Positions 33,873 to 41,810 of a stretch of DNA of 57,420 bases are shown here, one piece after another (within the stretch, counting starts at the first letter, position 1; each line of letters starts with the position of its first letter). Source of the DNA: DATJBF01 sp035515475 (GTDB lineage: Bacteria; Verrucomicrobiota; Verrucomicrobiia; Palsa-1439); contig DATJBF010000013.1 of NCBI GenBank assembly GCA_035515475.1, positions 1 to 57,420 on the forward strand, given 5' to 3'. The notes under the pieces are model-generated. The model made no database searches. It saw nothing but the letters and a program-made list of their open reading frames with translations, and was not told where the DNA came from. The position numbers were made by a program, and so were the translations under genes.

Positions 33873-35956
33873 GTGGTCGCCCTTGCCGGTTTGGCTTTGC
33901 CGAGCGCGGCCAGCACGCGCGCGGGCGTGATCGGCAGGCTGGAAACGCGCACGCCGAGGGCGTTGGCCACGGCGTTGGCAATCGCTGACGCCGTGGGAAT
34001 CGTCACGGGCTCGCCCACGCCGATGACGCCGCGTTCGGGCATATCGAGCAACACGACCTCAATCTCGGGTATGTCGGCGAAACTGGGCAGTTTGTAGGTT
34101 TCGAAATTCGGATTGAGCACGACGCCGGTGGCGGAGTCCATCACCCGTTCTTCGTAAAGCGCGTAGCCCAAGCCCATGATGATGCCGCCGTGGACCTGGG
34201 TCTCGCACGTCAACTTGTCGACGATCAGTCCGCAGTCCTGCACGCAAAGGATTTTCCGCACCTTCACGAAGCCGGTTTCGGTGTCGACTTCGACCTCGGC
34301 GAACTGCACGCCGCCGGCGCCGCTCGACGACAAGCCTTCCTGCCACTGCCCGTGCGCAACGACGGGGTTGACGCCGAGCTTCTTGCACGTGCTGATCCAA
34401 TTCGACCCGCGCGCATCGGCGGCGCCCGTTCGTTTCTGCAATTCCTCCAGCGCGTTGGTGCAGGTGTCGAAAATCGCGGGACAGACCGACGCGGCCGTTG
34501 TGCTGCCGCCGCTGGCGCCGGAAGGCGGGAACTGTGTGTCACCGATCCGCGCGTTGATCTGTCCGGGCTTGAGTCCAAAAACCTCGGCGGCCACCATCGC
34601 CACCAGCGTGCGCGTGCCCGTTCCGAGATCCTGCGTGCCGCAACGGACTTCGACGCTTCCGTCGGGATTGATCTGCACTTCCGCGTGCGAGCCGTGTCCG
34701 CCGCCGCCCCAGGTCGCGCCGGCGCAGCCGATACCGACCTTGACCGGCCCGGGCGAAGTGCCGGGTGTCTTGTATTTTTGGTTCCAGCCGAATTTTTCCC
34801 GGCCGACGGTGTATTCGCGTCGGCGAATCTCGCTCGGATCATTTTTCAGGCGCAACTCAACCGGGTCCATCTTCAGTTTCACGGCGAGTTCGTCGAGGAT
34901 CGATTCCATGCCGAACGAGGCGACCGGGTGGCCCGGCGCGCGAAAAGCCCGGCCCTGACCGGCGTTGATGGCGACGTGCGCCTGTTTCACCCGGATGTTG
35001 GGGACGGTATAGATGTAGGGGGCGGGGAAGCCGGCGCCGCCACCGCCGCCCGCGGTCGCCGAGCCCGCGCCGATACCGGCCGAGCCGAACGCGTCCATTT
35101 CGAACGCCACGAGCTTGCCGCTGGCGTCCGCGCCGAGTTTGATTCTCTGGAACGATGAGGGGCGGTTGCCGACCGCGAGCGATTCTTCGAAGCGGGTGAG
35201 CATGAGTCGAACGGGTGCACCGGCCGCTTTCGAGAGCCGCGCCGCCAGTCCGCCCTCGACGCCCGGTCCGAACTTCGAGCCAAACCCGCCACCCATGTAG
35301 TCGGTGATCACGCGGACGTTGTCCTGTGAGAGGTTGAGGTATGACGCGAGGCCGTCGCGGACGCTGAACACGCCTTGCGTCGAGGCCCAGCAGGTGGCGC
35401 CAGCGTCGGTGGCCGACACCGTGTTGCCGTGCGTTTCCAGCGACTGATGCAGTTGGATCTGCGTGGTGAAGAATCCTTCGACGATCGCCGCCGCACTGCC
35501 AAACGCCTTGTCGACGTCGCCCCGTTCGCGCACGTTCGGCTCGGCGAGGTTCGGCACATCCGGCCACACGCGGGGCGCGTCGGGGTTCCTGGCGGTCTCC
35601 TCCTTGACGACGAATGGGAACGGCGTGGCTTCGACGGTGATGGCGCGCAGGGCATCGAGGCACGCCTGCTTGGTGGTACCCGCGACGGCGGCGAGTTCCT
35701 CGCCGTAAAACCGGATTGTCCGTTCGCCCTCGCGTTCGGCGATCACGGCCTTGATTCCCGGAACTCTTCTCGCCTTGTCGAGGTTGACGGCCGTCACTTT
35801 GGCAGCCGGCCACGGCGCGCGGTAGATCAGGCCGTAGAGCCACCCGGCCGGCTGCATGTCGGAGGAATACTTGGCGGCGCCGGTGACTTTGGCCGGACCG
35901 TCCACACGTTGGGCCCGCGTTCCGAGCACGTTCGGGTTCTTCGGCCAACTAGGCAT
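33869..35956 (-). CDS. Aldehyde oxidoreductase molybdenum-binding subunit (PaoC/YagR-like)
   Basis: A 695-residue catalytic subunit that binds molybdopterin and oxidises aldehydes or purines. Motifs: RVDGPAKVTGAAKYSSD at the start, QLHQSLETHGN, DYMGGGFGSKFG (Moco), RAFRAPGHPVASFGME, and the catalytic Glu in GVGEPVTIPTASAIANAVA near the C-terminus. A Gly-rich AGSATAGGGGGAGF loop near residue 305 is as in the PaoC branch. The start overlaps the stop of the 2Fe-2S gene by 8 nt. It is folded in the cytoplasm and probably exported with the Tat-signal-bearing small subunit. Confidence 0.93.
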   Translation of the reverse strand: MPSWPKNPNVLGTRAQRVDGPAKVTGAAKYSSDMQPAGWLYGLIYRAPWPAAKVTAVNLDKARRVPGIKAVIAEREGERTIRFYGEELAAVAGTTKQACLDALRAITVEATPFPFVVKEETARNPDAPRVWPDVPNLAEPNVRERGDVDKAFGSAAAIVEGFFTTQIQLHQSLETHGNTVSATDAGATCWASTQGVFSVRDGLASYLNLSQDNVRVITDYMGGGFGSKFGPGVEGGLAARLSKAAGAPVRLMLTRFEESLAVGNRPSSFQRIKLGADASGKLVAFEMDAFGSAGIGAGSATAGGGGGAGFPAPYIYTVPNIRVKQAHVAINAGQGRAFRAPGHPVASFGMESILDELAVKLKMDPVELRLKNDPSEIRRREYTVGREKFGWNQKYKTPGTSPGPVKVGIGCAGATWGGGGHGSHAEVQINPDGSVEVRCGTQDLGTGTRTLVAMVAAEVFGLKPGQINARIGDTQFPPSGASGGSTTAASVCPAIFDTCTNALEELQKRTGAADARGSNWISTCKKLGVNPVVAHGQWQEGLSSSGAGGVQFAEVEVDTETGFVKVRKILCVQDCGLIVDKLTCETQVHGGIIMGLGYALYEERVMDSATGVVLNPNFETYKLPSFADIPEIEVVLLDMPERGVIGVGEPVTIPTASAIANAVANALGVRVSSLPITPARVLAALGKAKPARATT

Positions 35957-36614
35957 GGCGAATGACCTCGGTGCGGTTGGCCACGTTCACTCCGCCGGCC
36001 TTGAGCGCCGCGTTGAGTACGCGGGCTTGTACGCCGCAGCGGCAGAGATTGCCCGAGCAAGCGGTCCGGACTTCATCGGCGGTGGGGTGGGGGTTCCTCT
36101 GCAACAGTGCGGTCACGCTCATCACGAGTCCCGGCGTGCAATAGCCGCACATGGACGCGTCGGATTCGATGAACGCCTGTTGTACGGCGGTGAGTTTGCC
36201 ACCTTCCGACAGGCCCTCGATGGTGGTGATGGTGTGGCCTTGCGCCTCGACGGCCAGTTTCATGCAGGAGTAAATCGGTTGGCCATCGAACAGGACGGTG
36301 CAAGCGCCGCACGTCGCGCGGTCGCACACTTCTTTCGCGCCGGTCAGGTTGGCATGATTGCGCAACGCGTCCAGCAACGTGACGCGCGGCTCGACGTTCA
36401 ATTTCAACTGTTTGCCGTTGACGTCGAGGGTGATCGGGACCGGGCCCGGGCCGAGGGTCTTGGCCTTGCCGAGTTTCTGCAGATCTCCGACCTCGGCGGC
36501 GACCTTGGTGGCGGGGGCGGCGGCGGTGGCGACCACGGCCGTGCCCAAGCCCTTGAGGAAGGAGCGGCGGCTGAGCGTGGGGGAGTGCGACTCTTTGTGG
36601 GGTCGCTCACTCAT
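35949..36614 (-). CDS. Aldehyde oxidoreductase 2Fe-2S subunit with Tat signal (PaoA/YagT-like)
   Basis: A 221-residue iron-sulphur subunit. The N-terminus carries a Tat signal (TLSRRSFLKGLGTAVVATA), placing the whole enzyme in the periplasm. The plant-type cluster is bound by CDRATCGACTVLFDG and an upstream/downstream Cys, and the second cluster by CGYCTPGLV and CSGNLCRCG. I chose ATG 36614, which overlaps the stop of the DUF1326-like gene by 8 nt (ATGAGTGA). The same overlap style is used throughout the operon. Confidence 0.93.
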   Translation of the reverse strand: MSERPHKESHSPTLSRRSFLKGLGTAVVATAAAPATKVAAEVGDLQKLGKAKTLGPGPVPITLDVNGKQLKLNVEPRVTLLDALRNHANLTGAKEVCDRATCGACTVLFDGQPIYSCMKLAVEAQGHTITTIEGLSEGGKLTAVQQAFIESDASMCGYCTPGLVMSVTALLQRNPHPTADEVRTACSGNLCRCGVQARVLNAALKAGGVNVANRTEVIRHA

Positions 36615-37335
36615 GCAGGGCGTGATCGGTCGTGGCACAGGCCAGCGTGGGAGACGTGAACGCAGCCCGAGCGGTTCCGCCTTCGCCGAAACGAGCCAGG
36701 AAGACGTTGTTTTTGCCGTGGTCGATCCACTTGAGGGCGAGCAGGGGTTCGCGCACGACGGACTGGCGCGTGACGCCGACGGTGTAGGCGGTCACGGCCG
36801 AGCGCGGCATGTACCAGAGCGATTCGCCGCAACTGACCAGTCCGCACGGTTTGAACGGAACGACTTCGACCTGAGCGACGTCGCCCGCAGTAAAGGTCGC
36901 TTCATCGCCTGACTTTTTGAGACTCATCGAAACTGACCGCGTGGGACAGTGAGCGAGGTTCAGTTCGGGGAGTTGTGTCTGCAGCCAATCAACGAGCGCG
37001 GCCGATTGGGCACGCGTCGCGGTCTTCGGCAGATAAATCACGGCGTGGGTTGGTCGGGCGTTCCTCGTTGCCAGATTCTGGCTGCCAATTTCCAGGATGG
37101 CGACCTGGAATCCGCTGAGGTTTACGCCCTGGTGGACGCCGCCGGTGAAATTCCACGCCCGCAGCAGGCACTTGCCTTCCTGGGTGGCCTCCGACGAGGC
37201 GATGCAACCGCCGATGTAAAGCTGGCAGGAGTGGAGTTCGAGCAGGTCGCCACACGGCAGATCCGCGGCCTGGAGAGAACGATCAGTCCATGCGAGCAGC
37301 ACCACCGTTGCCATCAATGCCATCACGAGTTTCAT
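36607..37335 (-). CDS. Exported DUF1326-like protein, first gene of the aldehyde oxidoreductase operon
   Basis: A 242-residue protein with signal peptide (KLVMALMATVVLLAWTDRSL) and a beta-rich domain reminiscent of DUF1326: LPCGDLLELHSCQLYIGGC, KCLLRAWNFTGGVHQGVNLSG and the later CPTRSV and CGLVSCGESLWYMP. Several paired Cys suggest disulphides or metal binding in the periplasm. ATG at 37335 follows GGAGGACGG. It overlaps the Tat subunit gene by 8 nt, so it is likely a periplasmic partner or maturation factor of the oxidoreductase, a link that I have not seen described. Confidence 0.75.
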   Translation of the reverse strand: MKLVMALMATVVLLAWTDRSLQAADLPCGDLLELHSCQLYIGGCIASSEATQEGKCLLRAWNFTGGVHQGVNLSGFQVAILEIGSQNLATRNARPTHAVIYLPKTATRAQSAALVDWLQTQLPELNLAHCPTRSVSMSLKKSGDEATFTAGDVAQVEVVPFKPCGLVSCGESLWYMPRSAVTAYTVGVTRQSVVREPLLALKWIDHGKNNVFLARFGEGGTARAAFTSPTLACATTDHALHE

Positions 37336-37575
37336 TCGCCACCGTCCTCCGAGAAATTCGCGACCCGGGAAATCATACACCGACGAACAGCTTTCGCAAG
37401 TGAAACCGCGAAACGACCGCGCGATGGATTCGCTGCTCCGGGTTGGTCCTTCGTCTATCCCGCGCGATGGGTCCATGCCTGCGGCACGACGCTGGGCCAT
37501 CATCGGTCCCTCCTGAACGAGTTGGCTGACCGTGTGCCTTGGCGCCGCCTTCCGATTCCTGGTCGGCTGTGGCCC

Positions 37576-37962
37576 GTGTCAACTGAACGGACGACTGGCG
37601 TGACCGGTGCGGTCGCTGATACATCAGCATTTGAGGTATTCCTGAATCCGTTGGCTCAATTGAGAAAGGGAACGACCGCCCTGGCGGTTCTCGCCGGGTT
37701 GGAACGCGGTGAGGTTTACGGATATGGCCTGCGGCGCGACGTGCACCGCAAGACGAAGGGAATCTTCGGGCTGAACGAAGGCGCGTTGTATCCGTTGTTG
37801 CATTCACTGGAGCGGCGCGGACTCGTGCGGGTGCGCCGCGAGAAGGTGCGCGGCCGGTGGCGGAAATACTACCGGATCACGGCGCGCGGTCGGCGCGATC
37901 TGGTTCGAAGGCGGCGCGACTGGGAGCATCTGCGCCAGGTGTTGGACGGGTTGCGGAAGTGA
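37576..37962 (+). CDS. PadR-family transcriptional regulator
   Basis: A winged-helix regulator; the core is LRKGTTALAVLAGLERGEVY, then GIFGLNEGALYPLLHSLERR and GRWRKYYRITARGRR, the full PadR DNA-binding domain. There is no long C-terminal helix for effector binding beyond LRQVLDGLRK, so it belongs to the short subfamily. The start is uncertain: GTG at 37576 gives 128 residues, while TTG codons at about 37652 or 37661 would fit the usual PadR length better. It is divergent from the aldehyde oxidoreductase operon, with about 240 nt between, and could control it. Confidence 0.85.
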   Translation: MSTERTTGVTGAVADTSAFEVFLNPLAQLRKGTTALAVLAGLERGEVYGYGLRRDVHRKTKGIFGLNEGALYPLLHSLERRGLVRVRREKVRGRWRKYYRITARGRRDLVRRRRDWEHLRQVLDGLRK

Positions 37963-38040
37963 TGGCGCCCATGCCATCCCGGCGGGGTTTTGAAGCGAGC
38001 CTGTTGGCTTCAAAGCCACTGTCGACGGGGCAGCGGCGCC

Positions 38041-38640
38041 TGCATCAGGAACTGATGCCTCACTCGCTCTCAATGGATCCGCATGAATCGGAGACGACGG
38101 CGCACCGACCACCCGTTCGCAGAGCAGGCCACGGCGTGACGCTGGCGGGGCGTGCCGTTCGGGCAAATCATCGCGCCGGGTGACAGACGGGGAAGTTCCC
38201 GCCGGTGCCTCAGTAACTGATGCATCACCGCCTCTCGGTGAATACGTCCGGGTTGCCGAGGGAGGGGCTCCCACCGTTACATCCGCTCGGACCACGACTG
38301 CGGATGGTCGGTTGCCGGGGCGGGCCCAACAGATCGTCCCACGATGTGGCAAACCCGGGAGGTCCCGGTGATCCCTCAGTAACTGATGCATCACCGCCTC
38401 TCGACGGATACGTCTGGGTTGCCGAGGAACGGGTCCCCACGATTACGTTCGGTCGGATCACGACTACTTATGTAAGGTTCTCGGAGTGGGGTTCGAACAG
38501 ATCGACAGATCGACCCGCGGCGTGACAAACCGGAGAGGTTCCGCTGATGCCTCAGTAACTGATGCATCAACCGCTCGACGGGTCCGTGTGGATTGGGGAG
38601 GGACGGGCGGCGGCCGTCTCGTCTGGTTCGGTTCCGCGTT
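38041..38640. repeat. Tandem array of four ~166-176-nt units with a conserved hairpin core
   Basis: Cores of the type CTCAGTAACTGATGCATCA lie at about 38043 (variant), 38209, 38375 and 38551, so the steps are 166, 166 and 176 nt. Each core folds on the minus strand as GCATCAG-TTA-CTGAGGC (perfect in the first unit). About 40 nt before each core is also conserved (GACAAACCGG, then GAGGTTCC). Between units the sequence is diverged. Minus-strand frames through it (reading DASVTEA) are repeat-derived, not genes. A lone further core is at 39906-39923. The gene-free stretch 37963-38619 is this array plus a short lead. Confidence 0.75.
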
Positions 38641-38800
38641 GCATCGGTCGAATCCGACAGACGGGATTTCACGACGGATCTCGTTGCGAATCTTGCGTAG
38701 CTGCCGGACAACTTTCGGCTGTTGGCGCTTCGTCATGACTCGATCACCTCGGCCGGTGTGTGAATGCGGATGGACGAGAGACCATACCGCCGATTCACAG
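38620..38800 (-). pseudogene. Third, most decayed PIN/small-protein module
   Basis: 38733-38798 encodes only the last 22 codons of a PIN protein (YGLSSIRIHTPAEVIES, stop), and the ATGA overlap leads into MTKRQQPKVVRQLRKIRNEI, clearly paralogous to the intact small gene at 39112-39306. Similarity ends after GFDRC, where the tandem array sequence begins. The PIN body is deleted. Confidence 0.75.
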
Positions 38801-38801
38801 C

Positions 38802-38993
38802 CTAGCGACCGTACTTCTTCGCTGAACACTCGCGCACCACCGAACGGGGTTTCTCCGGCAGGGCCGGAGGCTGTTTATTCAACTCAGCCAGGTATTTTTT
38901 CCAACCGACCTTCCCTGCGCGCTTCTGCGATTTCCGCCGCCACGAATGCACTTCCTTGACGGCTTCTGGTTCCGGCAAGCGGATCTTCTTCAT
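38802..38993 (-). CDS. Small basic protein paralogous in position to the PIN-associated gene
   Basis: A 63-residue, Lys/Arg-rich protein (MKKIRLPEPEAVKEVHSWRR ... VVRECSAKKYGR). Its C-terminal motif RECSAKKYGR matches RERSAKYKSR of the 64-aa gene at 39112. Its ATG overlaps the stop of a PIN remnant (ATGA), as in the intact module. It may be an orphan antitoxin or already inactive. Confidence 0.55.
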   Translation of the reverse strand: MKKIRLPEPEAVKEVHSWRRKSQKRAGKVGWKKYLAELNKQPPALPEKPRSVVRECSAKKYGR

Positions 38994-39111
38994 AGCTCCA
39001 AGACCTCTTCGGGAGTGTGGATCAAAATGGTCGGCTAGCCGAGGTGCAGATTGACCGCGTTGATCCGGCGCACGCGCCACAGATTCACCGACAACGCGTC
39101 GGCAAGCTGTG
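38990..39111 (-). pseudogene. C-terminal remnant of a PIN-domain gene
   Basis: Minus-strand codons read TQLADALSVNLWRVRRINAV, an in-frame TAG, then PTILIHTPEEVLEL and stop. The final part matches SIRIHTPAEVIES of the intact PIN protein. The body is missing and the remainder carries a stop codon. Confidence 0.7.
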
Positions 39112-39306
39112 TTAGCGACTCTTGTATTTGGCAGAACGTTCTCGAACTGCAGGGGCGCGTTTGGTCTTCTTGCCCAGCAACCAGCCCGTCTTCTTGTTCA
39201 GTTCCTCGTAATACTGGTCGAATCCGACCGACATGGCTTCGCGATGGATCTCATCGCGAATCTTCCGTAGCTGTCGGATGACTTTCGGTTCATGGTGTTT
39301 TGTCAT
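39112..39306 (-). CDS. Small basic protein coupled to the PIN gene, putative antitoxin
   Basis: A 64-residue Lys/Arg-rich protein (MTKHHEPKVIRQLRKIRDEI, then DQYYEELNKKTG). The start overlaps the PIN stop (ATGA). Order is toxin first, antitoxin second, which is the reverse of typical VapBC. No DNA-binding fold is recognised, so the antitoxin role is inferred from pairing alone. Two related copies lie downstream in decayed modules. Confidence 0.65.
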   Translation of the reverse strand: MTKHHEPKVIRQLRKIRDEIHREAMSVGFDQYYEELNKKTGWLLGKKTKRAPAVRERSAKYKSR

Positions 39307-39764
39307 GACTCGATCACCTCGGCCGGTGTGTGGATGCGGATGGACGGGAAACCGTATTTCAGATTCAGACGGTTGATCTGATCCACCGGCCGCATATTGG
39401 CCAAATGCTTCATGTTCCAGCTTACGATGACATCCATCCGATGGCAAACCGCCACCGCGACGTGCAAAGCATCATTCGAGAATCGTGGCGGCAGAATGCC
39501 CTTGCGCAAGTACGCCTCCGCCAATCCACGCGCTTCGGCGTCAATGTCCAGCAGCCGCGGCTCTAGCGAGCGCAGTGCTTTTGTCAGTTTCGTTCGCAAC
39601 ACCGATGGCGCACGGGAAATCTCCTCCTCGGTCACCGCCGACGTAAAGAACTCGTCGGAACACAACCTTGCCCACTCGAAAAACTCTTCCGTCAAGCGCC
39701 GCAGATCCGGTGCATCCCCCGCAAACAGCATGGTCGGCACGCTCGTCTCGATGTAGAGTTTCAT
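39303..39764 (-). CDS. PIN-domain ribonuclease (VapC-like toxin)
   Basis: A 153-residue PIN protein of the subgroup that starts MKLYIETSVPTML (Glu in place of the usual first Asp). Further acidic positions are in FTSAVTEEEI, the conserved SNDALHVAVAV block and VIVSWNMKHLAN, followed by the tail SIRIHTPAEVIES. Such proteins cleave RNA and usually act as toxins. The gene opens the only intact copy of a threefold module; the partner follows with a 4-nt overlap. Confidence 0.85.
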   Translation of the reverse strand: MKLYIETSVPTMLFAGDAPDLRRLTEEFFEWARLCSDEFFTSAVTEEEISRAPSVLRTKLTKALRSLEPRLLDIDAEARGLAEAYLRKGILPPRFSNDALHVAVAVCHRMDVIVSWNMKHLANMRPVDQINRLNLKYGFPSIRIHTPAEVIES

Positions 39765-40140
39765 CGACGTTTGCGCGGACTTTAGCTTTCAGCAAGCAGC
39801 CTTGTCGCGTCGACTCGCTGACCACCGGTAGCCGAGCACTCTGCCCGGCTCTGCCCTGTGTGCAGACCCGGCCAAGATTGCCGGCGCCGGATGGAGCTAT
39901 GATACCTCAGTAACTGATGTATCTCTGCGTGGCAGGTTTGAGTTCAATGCCGAATTCTCGCTTCTATGATTCCGTGGGATTGAGTACGCTGATGTTGTGA
40001 AAGACAGCGCGTCGCCACAGCAGGTCACGCTCACGGAAATTGAGAATGCTGTCGAGTCGCATATGCACGCCAGCGTGTGAAGGAGTTGGAGAAGTGATCT
40101 AGCCACGCTGTTGGAGATTGGCCGAAGGAGAACATCAATT
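39765..40140. other. Gap with one isolated array core, no supported gene
   Basis: It holds a CTCAGTAACTGATGTATC core at 39906-39923, an orphan of the tandem array 1.3 kb away. A 27-codon frame starting with a GTG at about 39997 has no support. The ribosome site AAGGAG of the following gene lies near 40126. Confidence 0.5.
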
Positions 40141-40740
40141 ATGCCGAAGATTTCATTGGGCAACCCCAAACTTCATCGGCCTAAGGCGGGAGCCGAACCG
40201 TTCCTTCCCTCGAAGGACCCGCGGAGTGAAGCTCGACTGGACATGGCTTACCGCACACTGAACTCGTACGCCATCGCCTACAAGGAGGCCGCAGACCGGC
40301 TTGTAAGCTGCGCCCTGAGAAACCGGGCTTATCCAGACTTGGCGGTCCTTCCGGTTATATTCTTGTATCGCCACTACTTGGAGTTGGCACTCAAGAACAT
40401 AATCTGCTGTGGTCGAGGATGTAGTCTCGAGAAAGCAGGTATTACCAAGGAACACGACCTGTCCAGACTCTGGAAAGGTGCTCGTTCTGTCTTGGAAGAA
40501 CTGTGCCCCGGGCAAGATCGAACGGAATTGGCTGTAGTGGAAAACTGCGCGCTCAAATTCCACCAGCACGACAAGTCGTCACAGGAATCCCGTTACCCAG
40601 TTGACAGGAAGGGCCGCCAAACACTCCAATCATTGGCTCGTGTCGACGTTAGCAATCTCAAGAGGGTGATGGCTGGTGTTGCCGTATTCTTGGACGGGTG
40701 CGCCGATTGGATCGAGTACTTGAATTCCAGTTCCCCATGA
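40141..40740 (+). CDS. HEPN-like hypothetical protein
   Basis: A 199-residue helical protein with a good ribosome site (AAGGAG, 9 nt). The block LPVIFLYRHYLELALKNIIC, then HDLSRLWKGARSVLEEL, resembles the helical core of HEPN-type proteins seen beside nucleotidyltransferases and in abortive-infection genes; the Arg-His pair in LYRHYLEL is suggestive but not the standard RX4-6H motif. Codon use is more AT-rich than in the flanking metabolic genes, in line with transfer. Its stop overlaps the ATG of a truncated mqnP copy. Confidence 0.65.
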   Translation: MPKISLGNPKLHRPKAGAEPFLPSKDPRSEARLDMAYRTLNSYAIAYKEAADRLVSCALRNRAYPDLAVLPVIFLYRHYLELALKNIICCGRGCSLEKAGITKEHDLSRLWKGARSVLEELCPGQDRTELAVVENCALKFHQHDKSSQESRYPVDRKGRQTLQSLARVDVSNLKRVMAGVAVFLDGCADWIEYLNSSSP

Positions 40741-40862
40741 TTCGAAAACACTTCGAGTTCGTGCGGTTTGAACACACGGTGTTTGCGCTGCCCTTTGCGT
40801 TGTCGAGCACCTGCCCCGAAAGCTTTCGGGGTGCGCGGTGGCCGAACGGAGAGAAGCCATGA
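40737..40862 (+). pseudogene. Truncated duplicate of the mqnP 5' end
   Basis: A 41-codon frame starting MIRKHFEFVRFEHTVFALPF. 21 of the first 24 residues equal those of mqnP just downstream, but nearly every third codon position differs, so this is not a recent tandem copy. Homology stops at residue 24, where an 18-nt perfect palindrome follows. Its stop overlaps the mqnP start (ATGA), and its start overlaps the stop of the HEPN-like gene, so all three could be translationally chained. Confidence 0.75.
40814..40831. repeat. 18-nt perfect palindrome CCCCGAAAGCTTTCGGGG
   Basis: The same element type breaks the methyltransferase fragment at 10421-10475 (CCCCGAAAGC...TTCGG and CCCCGAAACGGATTCGGGG). 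Here it marks the end of homology in the truncated mqnP copy. Confidence 0.75.
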
Positions 40863-41713
40863 TTCGAAAGTACTTCGAGTTCGTGCGTTTCCCACATACC
40901 GTCTTTGCTCTTCCATTTGCTTTGGCCAGCATGGCCACCGCTTGCGCCGACACGCATGGATGGCCGGGAGGACGGACGTTCTTGCTGATCTTGGCGGCGA
41001 TGGTCTGTGCGCGGACTGCGGCGATGGGGTTCAACCGGATTGCGGACCGGAAGCTCGACGCGCTGAATCCGCGCACGGCGGGGAGGCATTTGCCGACGGG
41101 GCAGATTGGGTTGACGAGTGCATGGGTTGTTGTGTTGCTGAGTGCCGCCGGACTCGTGGTCGTGACGTGGTTCATCAATCGAACCTGTTTCCTCTTATCG
41201 CCGGTGGCGTTGGCGATCGTTTTCTTCTATTCGCTTACGAAGCGGTTCACTGATTTCTCGCATTTTTTTCTCGGGCTGTCGTTGGGGATCGCGCCGGTGG
41301 GAGCGTGGCTGGCGGTGCGAGGAGGTTTTGCGTGGCCCCCGGTGGTGTTGGCGGTAGCCGTGGTGTTCTGGCTGGTCGGGTTCGACATCATTTACGCGAC
41401 GCAAGATTACGAGTCGGACAAGCAGCACGGATTGCGGTCGTTGCCGGTGCGGCTGGGAATCGAGCGGAGCCTGTGGTTTGCGCGGTTGGCGCACGCGGTG
41501 ATGGGCGTGGCGCTTCTGGGATTCGGGTTGATTTCGAATCGTCGCGTGCCATACTACGTCGGGCTGTCGATCATCGGGTTGTGCCTGGTGGTGCAGCATG
41601 TGGTGGCGAGAAAACGCGATCCCGTGAGTTTGAACGTGGCGTTTTTTCGGATGAACGCGATCATCAGCGTGGTGTTTCTGGGGGCGGTGGTGGCGGATGT
41701 GGCAATGAAATGA
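40859..41713 (+). CDS. mqnP: UbiA-family prenyltransferase of menaquinone synthesis
   Basis: A 284-residue membrane enzyme with about eight helices that attaches the polyprenyl chain to 1,4-dihydroxy-6-naphthoate in the futalosine pathway. First Asp-rich motif NRIADRKLDALNPRT at residue 59, second DIIYATQDYESD at residue 176. ATG at 40859 follows GGAGAGA. It begins the run mqnP-mqnE-mqnA-mqnC. The first 25 codons use T- and A-ending codons (GCT, CTT, CCA), unlike the GTG/GCG-rich rest, consistent with the 5' end coming from another lineage by recombination. Confidence 0.93.
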   Translation: MIRKYFEFVRFPHTVFALPFALASMATACADTHGWPGGRTFLLILAAMVCARTAAMGFNRIADRKLDALNPRTAGRHLPTGQIGLTSAWVVVLLSAAGLVVVTWFINRTCFLLSPVALAIVFFYSLTKRFTDFSHFFLGLSLGIAPVGAWLAVRGGFAWPPVVLAVAVVFWLVGFDIIYATQDYESDKQHGLRSLPVRLGIERSLWFARLAHAVMGVALLGFGLISNRRVPYYVGLSIIGLCLVVQHVVARKRDPVSLNVAFFRMNAIISVVFLGAVVADVAMK

Positions 41714-41717
41714 CGGG

Positions 41718-41806
41718 GTAAAGGAGTGATGGAGTTATGGAGTGTTGGGAGGAACGAATCGGAACCCATTACTCCACAACTCCAGTACTCCAACGCTCCC
41801 ATTCTT
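41718..41806. repeat. Inverted pair of 8-nt-period tracts between mqnP and mqnE
   Basis: GGAGTGAT/GGAGTTAT/GGAGTGTT on the left, and CATTACTC/CACAACTC/CAGTACTC/CAACGCTC on the right, so the two arms can pair. A tract of the same type lies in the methyltransferase 5' end (7483-7515). Confidence 0.7.
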
Positions 41807-41810
41807 CACC

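Noticed and set aside
37804..38394. 196-codon minus-strand frame with repeated DASVTEA segments, and its neighbours 38225-38461 and 38391-38711
   Set aside because: The repetition comes from the DNA tandem array; frames end irregularly in each unit and the PadR gene occupies the other strand.
38041..38640. Possible CRISPR array or integron attC array
   Set aside because: The step of about 170 nt is far too long for CRISPR, there are no cas genes, and the core lacks the attC R' consensus and any integrase nearby.
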